Below, one piece after another: positions 1-8,833 of a stretch of 64,000 nt of DNA. The notes beneath the pieces are model-generated. The model saw only the letters and a program-made list of their open reading frames with translations, did not search any database and had not been told where the DNA came from. Both the position numbers and the translations under genes were made by a program. The DNA comes from an uncultured Cellvibrionales bacterium (GTDB lineage Bacteria; Pseudomonadota; Gammaproteobacteria; Pseudomonadales; Dasaniaceae), in the NCBI GenBank assembly GCA_913019905.1, contig CAJVZD010000016.1, forward strand, positions 1 to 64,000, written 5' to 3'. How positions within the stretch are numbered: position 1 is the first letter of the stretch; each line of letters begins with the position of its first letter.

Positions 1-684
1 ATAAAAAACGGTCATTTCGACAAATCTCTCATTCCCGTTTATCACACTGATGGCACGTTGGCACTCGATCATGAAGAGTTTCCAAGACCACAAACCACGC
101 TGGAAACCCTGTCGAAACTGGAGCCGGCATTCCCCCGCTTGGCCGATGTACCATTAGATGAGGAAGGCACGACTTACCGCAGTTTGATTTTGCAAAAATA
201 CCCGGATCTGAGCATTAATCATGTTCATCATGCCGGAAATTCATCGGGGGTTGTCGACGGTGCAGCCGCCGTGTTGTTGTCATCACCAGAGTACGCAAAA
301 GCGCAGGGTTGGAAGCCTCGGGCACGTATTGTAGCGATGTGTAACATGGGTGATTCTCCGACGTTGATGCTCAATGCACCGGTTCCCGCCACCCGTAAAG
401 TATTGGCCAAAGCAGGCTTGCGTGTCGAAGATATTGATTTATTTGAGATCAACGAAGCGTTCGCTGTGGTCACTGAGAAGTACATTCGCGATCTGAATCT
501 CGATCGAGATAAGGTCAACGTCAATGGCGGAGCGATGGCGCTAGGCCACCCGATAGGCGCGACGGGTTCGATGCTGATCGGCACGGTGGTTGATGAATTA
601 GAGCGTCGAGGATTGCGCTACGGTTTAGTGACGATGTGCGCAGCTGGCGGTATGGCACCGGCTATTATCGTTGAAAGAATGTAA
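1..684 (+). CDS. Thiolase (acetyl-CoA acyltransferase), C-terminal part
   Basis: The reading frame is open from base 1, so the N-terminus lies outside the window and no start should be assigned here. The visible part is the second half of a thiolase, which condenses or cleaves beta-ketoacyl-CoA thioesters. Seen directly are the NEAFA motif, the glycine-rich GGAMALGHPIGATG loop carrying the active-site His, and the C-terminal segment MCAAGGMAPA carrying the second catalytic Cys. The HHAGNSSGVVDGAAA segment is also typical of the family. The nucleophilic Cys of the N-terminal half cannot be checked. A hairpin terminator follows directly, so this gene ends its transcription unit. The acyl-chain preference is unknown. 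Confidence 0.93.
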   Translation: MKNGHFDKSLIPVYHTDGTLALDHEEFPRPQTTLETLSKLEPAFPRLADVPLDEEGTTYRSLILQKYPDLSINHVHHAGNSSGVVDGAAAVLLSSPEYAKAQGWKPRARIVAMCNMGDSPTLMLNAPVPATRKVLAKAGLRVEDIDLFEINEAFAVVTEKYIRDLNLDRDKVNVNGGAMALGHPIGATGSMLIGTVVDELERRGLRYGLVTMCAAGGMAPAIIVERM

Positions 685-696
685 GGCTTGTTGATA

Positions 697-721
697 CTGC
701 GGGGTGATTTTTGCCCCGCAG
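697..721 (+). terminator. Rho-independent terminator after thiolase gene
   Basis: Eight GC-rich bases (CTGCGGGG, 697-704) pair perfectly with CCCCGCAG (714-721) around a 9-base loop. A T-rich CTTTACTTTG follows. It lies 13 bases after the thiolase stop. Confidence 0.8.
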
Positions 722-856
722 CTTTACTTTGAATTCATATCACCAAATAATCAATGCCCTCCCATTTTTTCGATAAGCGATTATTTTTGTACGCTTCACC
801 GTTGTGCTTCATGAGATAATGCTGCGGGTTTCACTGACTTTCTTAAGGAGCAAAAA

Positions 857-1609
857 ATGACAGACAAGATTGCCTTAGTGACGGGCGCTGGAGCTGGCAT
901 CGGGCGTGCCTGTGCAATTGCGTTAGCTCGAGAAGGGTTCAAGTTAGTGCTGGCCGGCAGGCGTATTGAGCCGCTGGAATCTAGTGTGGAAATTATCAGG
1001 TCCTTGGGGGGTGATGTTCTCGCTGTTCCCACTGATGTTGGCAAAGCGGAGTCAGTTAATTCTTTATACCGACAAATTGAATCCCGTTTTGGACGGCTCG
1101 ACTTACTCTTTAATAATGCCGGTACTGGAGCGCCTCCTATTCCGATAGACGAGTTAACGTTTGAACAATGGCAGCGAGTTGTAGACGCCAATCTGACAGG
1201 TTCTTTTCTTTGCGCACAAGCGGCTTTTAGAATTATGAAAAAACAGAATCCTATCGGTGGGCGAATCATCAATAATGGTTCTATATCGGCTAATTCTCCA
1301 AGACCTAATTCGGCCCCATATACAGCGACTAAGCATGCTATCACTGGGCTGACTAAATCATTGTCCTTGGACGGGCGCGCCCATAATATTGCCTGCGGTC
1401 AGATTGATATAGGAAACGCTTTAACTGAAATGACGGCGGTCATGCAAAAAGGAGTACCTCAAGCCGACGGTGCCATTGCTGTCGAGCCGACGATGGATGT
1501 AGAAGACGTCGCTCGTTCTGTGGTTTTTATGGCTAATCTTCCCCTGGAATCTAATGTACAGTTCATGACTGTGATGGCGACTAAGATGCCATTGATTGGT
1601 CGAGGTTGA
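857..1609 (+). CDS. Short-chain dehydrogenase/reductase (SDR)
   Basis: This 250-residue protein has the normal length of a classical SDR, which uses NAD(P)H to oxidise an alcohol or reduce a ketone. The cofactor motif TGAGAGIG is at the N-terminus, the NNAG motif follows, and the catalytic YxxxK is Tyr155/Lys159 with a Ser in the NNGSISANS segment. The start is supported by an AAGGAG ribosome binding site shortly upstream. The segment after the catalytic Tyr is a little unusual ([10 protein letters not shown] where many SDRs have a PG motif). It lies between a thiolase and a hydroxypyruvate-isomerase-like gene, 46 bases before the latter, so the two probably form an operon. The substrate cannot be read from the sequence. 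Confidence 0.92.
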   Translation: MTDKIALVTGAGAGIGRACAIALAREGFKLVLAGRRIEPLESSVEIIRSLGGDVLAVPTDVGKAESVNSLYRQIESRFGRLDLLFNNAGTGAPPIPIDELTFEQWQRVVDANLTGSFLCAQAAFRIMKKQNPIGGRIINNGSISANSPRPNSAPYTATKHAITGLTKSLSLDGRAHNIACGQIDIGNALTEMTAVMQKGVPQADGAIAVEPTMDVEDVARSVVFMANLPLESNVQFMTVMATKMPLIGRG

Positions 1610-1655
1610 GTTTCTGAGGTTCCGCTTTTGAGGTTAAGCTTCTGGAGGTAATGTT

Positions 1656-2441
1656 ATGCCACGTTTCTCTGCCAATATTTCGATGCTATTTACAGAAGTT
1701 CCGTTTTTGGAACGAATAAGCATGGCAAAAAAAGTGGGGTTTGAAGGTATCGAAATTCAGTTTCCTTACGATCATAGCCCCCACGAGATAAAAGCTGCCC
1801 TGAAAGAAGCCGATCTTCCGCTGGTTTTGTTTAATTGTCCTGCCGGCGACCTGATGACTGGAGGGCAAGGATGTGCGGCTGTTCCCGGGAGAGAGCAGGA
1901 ATTTCAACGAGCCTTAACGCAGACTTATGATTATGCGAAGATACTTCATCCTCGCGCGATCAATTTCCTGGCAGGATGCCCCGGTTCTGCGTGGGGTCGA
2001 CAAGCGTGTCTGGACACTTTTGAATCGAATCTGAGTGTGGCGATTGATGCGTTTGGCGATTTGGATGTCACGCTTGTAGCGGAGGCTATCAATTCGTTCG
2101 ATATGCCAGGCTTTCTGTTATCAACATCTCAAGAAGTCGTCGATTTGATCGGTAGGCTAGGCGACAAAAATCTGTATTTGCAATATGACTGTTATCACAT
2201 GCAAAAAATGGAAGGCGATGTGCAAAGTCGTTTGATGGAGATTATCCATCTTGTCGGACATATTCAATTTGCGGATGTTCCGGGCCGTATGGAGCCGGGA
2301 AGTGGTTCAATAGATTTCAGCCGTTTATTTTCAGCCATCGATAACAGTGACTATGACGGGTTTGTCGGCGCAGAATATCACCCATCGCAACAAACGTTGT
2401 CCACGCTCGGTTGGCTGCCGCGGAATGTCTGCTCAAGGTAA
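1656..2441 (+). CDS. hyi: Hydroxypyruvate isomerase family protein (TIM barrel)
   Basis: This 261-residue protein belongs to the AP endonuclease 2-like TIM-barrel sugar isomerases and resembles hydroxypyruvate isomerase, which interconverts hydroxypyruvate and tartronate semialdehyde in glyoxylate metabolism. Supporting segments are the N-terminal FSANISMLFTEVPFLER, a Glu in VAEAINSFDMPGF, the YDCYHMQ metal-site region and a late GAEYHPS. The start at 1656 has GGAGGT six bases upstream, better than the ATG five bases earlier. The usual partner genes for glyoxylate carboligation are not in view, so a related ketose isomerase or epimerase role is possible. It is probably cotranscribed with the upstream SDR. 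Confidence 0.85.
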   Translation: MPRFSANISMLFTEVPFLERISMAKKVGFEGIEIQFPYDHSPHEIKAALKEADLPLVLFNCPAGDLMTGGQGCAAVPGREQEFQRALTQTYDYAKILHPRAINFLAGCPGSAWGRQACLDTFESNLSVAIDAFGDLDVTLVAEAINSFDMPGFLLSTSQEVVDLIGRLGDKNLYLQYDCYHMQKMEGDVQSRLMEIIHLVGHIQFADVPGRMEPGSGSIDFSRLFSAIDNSDYDGFVGAEYHPSQQTLSTLGWLPRNVCSR

Positions 2442-2673
2442 TTTTGGGGGTTACTGGAAACGATAACAGTCGATATTAGTTGTGGAGAGGTCTTTTGTTT
2501 TTTTGATCGAACTATTCTCTTAAAGATCTACCTATGTCGATGGCATTTGAGTTGTAATAGTGCTGGCGGTCAGCTAGAGTGCTGCTGCTAGTATTTGCTG
2601 CAGCGGGTAAGGCCTGAATGTCTTCACAGTTTAGATTTACCTACAAATTCGACAACAAATTCAAACGAGACAT

Positions 2674-2695
2674 GATCAGGCAATTTTGCCTGGTC
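2674..2695 (+). promoter_or_regulatory. Hairpin in the hflK leader
   Basis: GATCAGGCA and TGCCTGGTC form a 9-pair stem with one G-T wobble around a 4-base loop. It ends 19 bases before the hflK start. It could be an RNA structure affecting translation or a weak terminator isolating hflK from upstream transcription. No T-run follows, so the role is open. Confidence 0.4.
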
Positions 2696-2714
2696 CTACG
2701 TTAAGGTCATTCTA

Positions 2715-3776
2715 ATGCCCAATCAAAACAATAACGGTCCAGGTAATCCTTGGGGATCAAAGCAACCAGCACCACCTGATTTAGAGCAAGTCATTGAACA
2801 AATAGGTCAGCAGTTGAAGGCATTGCTGCCAGGAGGGAGTCCTAAAGGGTCGCTTTCACTGATTATTCTCATTCTCGTTGGGCTCAGTGTCTGGTCAGCT
2901 TATTACACGGTGCCAAGTGATTCAGTTGCCGTTGTGCAACGGTTTGGTGCCTATCACACTGAAGTCGCTTCGGGCCTGCATTTCAAACTGCCCTTGGGAA
3001 TCGACATTGCGACAACTGTTCCAGTCAAAAGACAATTAAAACAAGAATTTGGATTTACCACGCCCGGTGCAAGAGATCCTTTCCAATCACCCCGGGCTAG
3101 AGATGGTGGACGAGAAACGCAAATGGTCACAGGTGATTTGAATGCTGCTTTAGTTGAGTGGGTTGTTCAATACCGGATATCTGATCCTGCTAAATTTCTT
3201 TTCGAAGTTCGCGAACCGGCCGAGACGCTTCGTTACGTATCGGAATCAGTTATGCGAGAAGTTGTAGGCGATCGAACAGTGGATGAAGTTATTACGATTG
3301 GGCGCCAGGAAATTGAGATAGAAGCATTGGTTAAAATGCAGGAATTGTCGACTAAGTATGTTATGGGTATCAGTATCGACCAAGTTCAGCTAAAAAATAT
3401 TAATCCCCCTAAACCTGTGCAGGAATCCTTCAACGAGGTGAATCAGGCACAACAAGAAAAAGAGAAACTCATTAACGAAGCACGTAGAGATTACAATAAG
3501 GTTATTCCTCTAGCGGAAGGAGAAAAAGACCAGAGGATTCGCGAGGCCGACGGTTATCGCCTAAAACGAATCAATGAGGCGGAAGGTGATGTCGCCAGAT
3601 TTAATTCTCTGTTCACCGAGTACAGCAAAGCTCCAGAAGTCACCCGTAGGCGTATCTATATTGAAACGATGCAAGATGTTATGCCGAGGATACAATCGAA
3701 AATATTGATTGATGATGACATGGGCGGTTTATTGCCGTTGTTAAACTTAAACGCTAAAAAAGGTGATCAACCATGA
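2715..3776 (+). CDS. hflK: HflK, FtsH protease modulator (SPFH/band 7)
   Basis: This 353-residue protein has a Gly/Pro/Asn-rich N-terminal tail (MPNQNNNGPGNPWG) typical of HflK, then one membrane segment at about residues 48-66 (LSLIILILVGLSVWSAYYTV). A prohibitin-homology (SPFH) domain and a charged coiled-coil helix rich in Glu, Lys and Arg follow. With HflC it forms the large periplasmic cage around the membrane protease FtsH and tunes its substrate choice. Its stop overlaps the hflC start by four bases (ATGA), a sign of translational coupling. The usual upstream neighbours in enterobacteria (hfq, hflX) are absent, so here the pair stands alone. Confidence 0.95.
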   Translation: MPNQNNNGPGNPWGSKQPAPPDLEQVIEQIGQQLKALLPGGSPKGSLSLIILILVGLSVWSAYYTVPSDSVAVVQRFGAYHTEVASGLHFKLPLGIDIATTVPVKRQLKQEFGFTTPGARDPFQSPRARDGGRETQMVTGDLNAALVEWVVQYRISDPAKFLFEVREPAETLRYVSESVMREVVGDRTVDEVITIGRQEIEIEALVKMQELSTKYVMGISIDQVQLKNINPPKPVQESFNEVNQAQQEKEKLINEARRDYNKVIPLAEGEKDQRIREADGYRLKRINEAEGDVARFNSLFTEYSKAPEVTRRRIYIETMQDVMPRIQSKILIDDDMGGLLPLLNLNAKKGDQP

Positions 3777-4744
3777 TAGGTGCTAAGCAAATTGCCTTTA
3801 TCGTTTTACTCGCAGCCGGTTCTTTTCTTCTTGCCAGTTCTATCTATACGGTCAGCGAAGTTGAACAAGTTATCATTACCCAGTTTGGTAAGCCCGTAGG
3901 CGAACCCGTTACTGAAGCCGGTCTGAAATTCAAAACCCCTTTTATTCAAGAAGTAAACCCAATCGATAAACGGGTACTCGAGTGGGATGGGCCTCCTTCT
4001 GACATGCCGACTAAAGACAAATTGTATATTTCTGTTGATTTGTTTGCACGCTGGCGGGTTGTCGACCCCTTACAATATTTTTTAAGACTGCGTGATGAGC
4101 GAAGTGCGCAATCAAGGTTGGACGACATATTGGGTAGTGAGACTCGAAACGCTATAGCAAAACATGAATTAATCGAGATAATACGTACGTCTAAGGATCG
4201 TGTGCCGTTACGGGATTCTTTACTGTCAACGTCAGAGCAAAACACAAATATGGGCAGTTTAGTACCGATTGAAAAAGGTCGAAAGCAAGTCGAACAGGAG
4301 ATATTTGCCTCGGCGGCGGAGAAGGTAGAAGTGTTTGGTATTGAGTTACTGGATATTCGGTTTAAACGAATTAACTATAACGAAAGCGTACGGCCTAAAA
4401 TTTACGATCGAATGATTAGTGAGCGAAGGCAAATAGCTGAAAGATTTCTTTCTGAAGGAAACGGTGAGGCTGCGAGAATTCGCGGTAACCGAGTACGTGA
4501 ACTCAATAAGATACAATCTGAAGCTTATCGCGAAGTCGAAGAAATAAGAGGTTTAGCCGACGCTAAAGCAACTGAAATATATGCCGGCGCGTATAATCAG
4601 AATGCACAGGCGGTCGATTTTTACGAATTTACTCGTACGATGGCATCTTATAAAGATACTATTGGCGACGATACGACAGTTCTATTGTCGACGGACAGCG
4701 ATCTCTTCAAGTATCTAAAAGGAATGGCTCCGGTAAAAAAGTAG
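3773..4744 (+). CDS. hflC: HflC, FtsH protease modulator (SPFH/band 7)
   Basis: This 323-residue partner of HflK has an N-terminal membrane segment (about residues 5-24), an SPFH domain beginning at VSEVEQVIITQFGKPVG, and the family-typical helix RMISERRQIAERFLSEGNGEAARIRG region. It ends in a C-terminal segment YEFTRTMASYKDT. In the known complex HflC and HflK alternate to form a membrane-bound cage over FtsH. It begins inside the last codons of hflK. An insertion-like segment around residues 150-170 (SEQNTNMGSLVPIEKG) lengthens the SPFH domain modestly. Identity is secure from both sequence and gene order. Confidence 0.95.
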   Translation: MIGAKQIAFIVLLAAGSFLLASSIYTVSEVEQVIITQFGKPVGEPVTEAGLKFKTPFIQEVNPIDKRVLEWDGPPSDMPTKDKLYISVDLFARWRVVDPLQYFLRLRDERSAQSRLDDILGSETRNAIAKHELIEIIRTSKDRVPLRDSLLSTSEQNTNMGSLVPIEKGRKQVEQEIFASAAEKVEVFGIELLDIRFKRINYNESVRPKIYDRMISERRQIAERFLSEGNGEAARIRGNRVRELNKIQSEAYREVEEIRGLADAKATEIYAGAYNQNAQAVDFYEFTRTMASYKDTIGDDTTVLLSTDSDLFKYLKGMAPVKK

Positions 4745-4852
4745 TCGAATTCTTATAGTCAATTGAATTAGAATCTGCGGCAGCGTGTTACGACAGTCCT
4801 GTCGACTAAGTCTGATTGCTCAAGTCGGGTCAACAGGCGCTGCGTTGTGATC

Positions 4853-5809
4853 TTAGTAGCCCGAAGGCAGTGTTGGTTTCAGATTGTGTCGCTGGTGGAA
4901 GCCGTTATATAGATAGTAAAGAAAATGGTGTCCGTAGCGGCTCAGTATTCTAGTCGCCGATAGTTGTGGAGGATGTTCATAAACCGGCGAATAGTTCATA
5001 TTAGTAAGTAAATCATGTGACAAAGGGTTACTTTCGAAGTCGCGAATTTCGGCTTGGCACAGACAGTTTTTCCAATCATTGGTACTGCGTATCTCTGCCG
5101 GCTTTCCGCATAAATCGTCAACTTGTTGAGTAGAATTTGGCTGCTTAAGACCACCTCCGGTTAGCATTGTCGGCGAAAAAGGTATGTCGATAAATTTACA
5201 CACCTCAGCAAGGGTAACAGATGGATTGTTGACGAGATCTTCGAAGTGAATACGGAGGCAATTATCACCTTCAGCGACTTCGACGCTCAAGGCTTGCTCC
5301 ATTCTCTCTGCCCAATAGCGAGAAGCTTGAAATGCATTATTGGGTCCCCAGGTGAGGGGTTTTATTGATGCGCAAACCGCTCGTCCATCGCGCACGACGT
5401 GAATGAATCGTGCTTCGGGGAAAAGTCGTTTAAGGACAGAGTGATGTTTGAAGCTGTCGTTAGTATGATCGATCCATACATCAGCTTTGTCCTTTTCTGA
5501 GTGAGTTTGGAGGGCATATGCGGCTACCAGATTGTTAATTGCATGACTGGGGTTTTGCAGGTCAATAAGTTTTGCTAATTGATTTTGGTCTAACAATAAA
5601 TCCCAGGCTATGAACTTTACGTTTTTCGTTAGCCAGATAGCGGCAGCCTGAGTTGATTGAAAATTCCCCATTTGTAACTGAATGACCATGTCGTGGATAA
5701 ACTGGGACTCTGGTGTGGTAACTGTCCATTGGGTATTTCCCAGCATATCGCCTAGAATGATGGTTCCACTGCAGTCGCAACCGGAAATAAAAACGGGTCG
5801 ATAATTCAT
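4853..5809 (-). CDS. Sulfotransferase (PAPS-dependent family), last gene of polysaccharide operon
   Basis: This 318-residue protein resembles PAPS-using sulfotransferases, which move a sulfuryl group to a sugar or other hydroxyl. The N-terminal 5'-phosphosulfate-binding loop reads FISGCDCSGTIILG (residues 7-20). The 3'-phosphate site reads RFIHVVRDGRAVCASI, with Arg140 and Ser148. Both motifs are in the right order and spacing. There is no signal peptide or membrane segment, so it should act in the cytoplasm. It is third in a tight leftward operon (28 bases after the preceding gene), which suggests a sulfated exopolysaccharide or lipid-linked sugar as product. The first loop is slightly unusual (CDCSGT instead of PRSGTT). 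The acceptor is unknown. Confidence 0.8.
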   Translation of the reverse strand: MNYRPVFISGCDCSGTIILGDMLGNTQWTVTTPESQFIHDMVIQLQMGNFQSTQAAAIWLTKNVKFIAWDLLLDQNQLAKLIDLQNPSHAINNLVAAYALQTHSEKDKADVWIDHTNDSFKHHSVLKRLFPEARFIHVVRDGRAVCASIKPLTWGPNNAFQASRYWAERMEQALSVEVAEGDNCLRIHFEDLVNNPSVTLAEVCKFIDIPFSPTMLTGGGLKQPNSTQQVDDLCGKPAEIRSTNDWKNCLCQAEIRDFESNPLSHDLLTNMNYSPVYEHPPQLSATRILSRYGHHFLYYLYNGFHQRHNLKPTLPSGY

Positions 5810-5837
5810 GCTAATCTCCGACTGAGTAATGTAGGCA

Positions 5838-7301
5838 TTAAGCTAGCTCCTGAAGTTCTTTAGAGGTATTAAACCAAGCACGCTTACTTAGCATTAGCGG
5901 AAGAGCGTTGAATAGACATATAAGTGTTGTTAGCCAGTTTTTTCTCGCGATAAAAGTTAGTTCGTTTAAACGAATCTCTTCTTCTGGAGCGCCTTTCGGC
6001 AATTGCAACTGGGCGGGACCTAATAACCCTGAGTTGGGTTGATCATTGCGTGTATCCCATTTAGTTTTGGGTGTGGCGAAAGCCATAGGAGATAAAGGTG
6101 CAGAGCCTAGCATTCGAAGGTCTCCGGTCGCTACGAGAAATAACTTGGGTAAAAAACGTAGAATCGGAACATTTGTCGAGAATCGCCATTCGTTCACTAT
6201 CCTTCGATCTTTGCTGCCAATATTTAGGTCGAAGCGATTGCTGACAATCGAATGTTTGGTAAGTGGCCATACATGCGATGAAAGTGATAAAAATAAAGCC
6301 AATACCCATAAAGGGACTGACAATATAAGTAAGGCAACGGCGGTAATTCGATCGGGCCATTGCGTTACGGTGGCAGAAATTTCTTCTTGTATATCGGAAA
6401 TTAACATGGGGTCGGGCACCTGAATTTGAACGCCACGGTCAATTCTAAACAGGGTATTCCCAGCAACAATAGAATTTTCGATCTGAAGGTTTTCTCCAAT
6501 ATAAGTCCCGGGTAAAACAATACTGTTGTTTACATTTGCACCTTGATCGACATAGCAGTTGTCGCCGATGATACAGGGGCCTTGTAGGCGTGCACTTTTG
6601 TGAATTGAGGTGTTCGCACCGACCACAACATGTCCAGATTGGTGAGATTCGCTACCGACTCGACTTAATCTGTCTGCAAAAAGCCCAGCGCTGACTTCTA
6701 AGCCGTTGGCTGGTAGAACTGTTTCCATCAGTCGCAAAATTGCTTGATGGTAATTTTCCAGACTGTCTAGCGGAACGTATATTCCTGTATAAATCTCAGT
6801 ATTGATTGACTGTTTGCTTGCGAAATTTTCCCGATGCCAGTCAATCTCGGGTATGGGTATCGGCCATGTGCGAACTAGGCTAAGCCCTATTGTATTTCCA
6901 CCCATGCGCGCTATGACGCTGGGTCCATCGTAATGTTCCGCAGATGCGAGAAACGACTGGCAGCAAGGCGTTCTTAAGACATCGCCTCGAATCGCGATAA
7001 ACGGAGTATTTAAGATTGAGCTCGATCGAGAAAGTACTTGGTTAACACTTTCTTCCCCGCGCGATAGCAAATACCGGATGCTTACACCCCAAAGGTCTCC
7101 GCTAGCGAAATAACTTTCTACTTGATTTGCATGGTCAGCGATGACGATTACTATGTCTTTAACACCTGCTCCAGCGAGGTCTTCAATTGTGTATTGTAAT
7201 AGTGGGCGATTCATCACTGGTAGCATCGCTGTACAAATATTGTCGCACAATGGTGAGAGTTCTTCGCCGAGGCGATCTGCAAAAACAATGGCTTGAATCA
7301 T
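5838..7301 (-). CDS. Nucleotidyltransferase-like / left-handed beta-helix / degenerate sugar-transferase fusion
   Basis: This 487-residue protein has three parts. Residues 1-215 resemble a sugar-1-phosphate nucleotidyltransferase. Residues about 226-285 carry hexapeptide repeats of a left-handed beta-helix (IIGDNCYVDQGANV type). After a membrane segment at 321-340, residues 345-487 align with the catalytic part of bacterial polyprenyl-phosphate sugar transferases. Both catalytic ends look damaged. The glycine-rich GGxGTRL signature is replaced by ADRLGEEL, and the usual lysine before LPV is absent (ICTAMLPVMNRP). In the C-terminal part LPKLFLVATGDLRMLGSAP aligns with LPQLWNVLLGDMSLVGPRP of the neighbour, but the catalytic Asp-Glu is Arg382-Phe383. 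It may be a regulatory or scaffold pseudoenzyme. It starts 17 bases after the upstream gene. Confidence 0.78.
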   Translation of the reverse strand: MIQAIVFADRLGEELSPLCDNICTAMLPVMNRPLLQYTIEDLAGAGVKDIVIVIADHANQVESYFASGDLWGVSIRYLLSRGEESVNQVLSRSSSILNTPFIAIRGDVLRTPCCQSFLASAEHYDGPSVIARMGGNTIGLSLVRTWPIPIPEIDWHRENFASKQSINTEIYTGIYVPLDSLENYHQAILRLMETVLPANGLEVSAGLFADRLSRVGSESHQSGHVVVGANTSIHKSARLQGPCIIGDNCYVDQGANVNNSIVLPGTYIGENLQIENSIVAGNTLFRIDRGVQIQVPDPMLISDIQEEISATVTQWPDRITAVALLILSVPLWVLALFLSLSSHVWPLTKHSIVSNRFDLNIGSKDRRIVNEWRFSTNVPILRFLPKLFLVATGDLRMLGSAPLSPMAFATPKTKWDTRNDQPNSGLLGPAQLQLPKGAPEEEIRLNELTFIARKNWLTTLICLFNALPLMLSKRAWFNTSKELQELA

Positions 7302-7318
7302 TATGTTCTCCTTGTGGT

Positions 7319-8833
7319 TTAGTAGGCACCTTGTCCTGACAATACGGCGGGAATCGTTTTAAGCAAAAGCCGTAAGTCGGTCATTATTGTTGCTGAATGG
7401 ATATACTCCATATCCATTTTTACCTGGCCTTCAAAAGGGATGTCTGAACGCCCGGAGACTTGCCAAATGCCTGTTATGCCAGGTGAAATTGTTAAGCGTT
7501 TACGGTCGAACAAAGAGTATTGAGATACTTCAGACGGCAATGCTGGGCGAGGTCCTACGAGGGACATGTCGCCAAGTAAAACGTTCCATAACTGTGGTAG
7601 TTCGTCGATCGAGAAACGACGAATAATACGCCCAATGTGAGTTATTCGTGGGTCGGCTTTCATCTTAAACAATACCCCGCCTTGCATTTCATTGTGCTTT
7701 AACAGTTCTATTCTGCGTTCATCGGCATCAATGTACATTGATCGAAACTTCCAAAACTTAAATGTCTTGCCCCGTAAACCAACGCGATCTTGCTGAAAAA
7801 ATATCGGACCCTTTGATTCCGATTTTATGGCGATGGCTGTGATGATTAGTAATGGACTTGCAAAAGCCAAGGCGAGAGAGGCTCCGCTTACGTCGAGAAG
7901 TCGCTTCACGATGGGTAGCGCATTGTTCAATCCCCACCAGGAAAACCGGCGTCTCCAAGCAGCTCCGTTTGATTGCGTGAGGCGGAATATCGGGTAACTT
8001 TGTCGTTTACTAGAAACGACTCCGATCAAAGCGCGGATTAGCAATTTTATGTTACCGATAATGTGTCGCTTCAACTTGTGGGGCGACGTTCTCCATAGGC
8101 TCCATGTCCACTCCATTCCGGTCTTACGTAGCCACGCAGGAGCGCGACTGTTTCTGTCGGAGTAGAACTCGAATAGCTCCGCTACGTTTACGTTGACGGA
8201 GGTATTGAGTTTAAGAATATTTTCCTCTAACCAGACCTCCTGTCGCGGAACGCCCGTTGCAATCAATAGGATATCGGCACCCGATTCATTGATGATTTGT
8301 ACAATCTCTTCGTTTTTTTGCTCGGGATAAAAACCGTCATGGCTGCCCGCGATAATCAGTTCGGGGAATTGGTTATGCATTTCTCCAGCAACCGTCCAAG
8401 CTACTCCTGGTTTTGCTCCGAGTAAAAATATGGATAAGCCTGCCTCCGCTGCCATTTGACATAGATGCGGAAAAAGGTCGTGGCCACTGAGATTGTTCGT
8501 CAGCTTAAAGTTTTGGAAGCGTAGTGCCAATTTTACACCGCTACCATAGGGTAATAAGAGATCGGATTCTTTTAAGCATCGACGATAATTGTCGTCCTTG
8601 AAAGTCAAATTAACGTTGTGAGCATCCAGGAAGTTGATTATTGATTTGTTTTTGGTCTGTGCTCTGTGTTTCATCCAGTCCAGCACAGTTGGCATTCCGC
8701 TGCAGCATAAAGGCATGTCAAATAATTGAACGTGCCGAAGGAGTGAGGACTGATTTTTTCCTGCAGCAGCGGATTTTTTTGTCGAAACAAGCAATGGTGT
8801 TTGGTTTGTTTTAAAGGCTTTTTCTTGTTGCAT
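7319..8833 (-). CDS. WecG/TagA/CpsF-type glycosyltransferase fused to sugar transferase (WcaJ/ExoY-like)
   Basis: This 504-residue two-domain protein should act at the inner face of the cytoplasmic membrane. Residues about 35-265 are a WecG/TagA/CpsF-type domain, with NLSGHDLFPHL, LLGAKPG, ATGVPRQEVWL and RAPAWLRKTGMEW segments. After a hydrophobic stretch (318-337), residues 305-504 are a bacterial sugar transferase that loads a sugar-1-phosphate on undecaprenyl phosphate. Its catalytic pair Asp410-Glu411 (SIDELPQLWNVL) and GDMSLVGPRP are intact. The first domain has Tyr96 (PYGSG) where the family normally has the Asp of PDGxG, so its activity is doubtful. It is first in the leftward operon, 76 bases downstream of a sigma-54-like promoter. 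It is probably the initiating enzyme of an exopolysaccharide unit. Confidence 0.9.
   Translation of the reverse strand: MQQEKAFKTNQTPLLVSTKKSAAAGKNQSSLLRHVQLFDMPLCCSGMPTVLDWMKHRAQTKNKSIINFLDAHNVNLTFKDDNYRRCLKESDLLLPYGSGVKLALRFQNFKLTNNLSGHDLFPHLCQMAAEAGLSIFLLGAKPGVAWTVAGEMHNQFPELIIAGSHDGFYPEQKNEEIVQIINESGADILLIATGVPRQEVWLEENILKLNTSVNVNVAELFEFYSDRNSRAPAWLRKTGMEWTWSLWRTSPHKLKRHIIGNIKLLIRALIGVVSSKRQSYPIFRLTQSNGAAWRRRFSWWGLNNALPIVKRLLDVSGASLALAFASPLLIITAIAIKSESKGPIFFQQDRVGLRGKTFKFWKFRSMYIDADERRIELLKHNEMQGGVLFKMKADPRITHIGRIIRRFSIDELPQLWNVLLGDMSLVGPRPALPSEVSQYSLFDRKRLTISPGITGIWQVSGRSDIPFEGQVKMDMEYIHSATIMTDLRLLLKTIPAVLSGQGAY

Noticed and set aside
4788..4804. Terminator hairpin after hflC
   Set aside because: CGACAGTCCTGTCG has a very short stem and no T-run.
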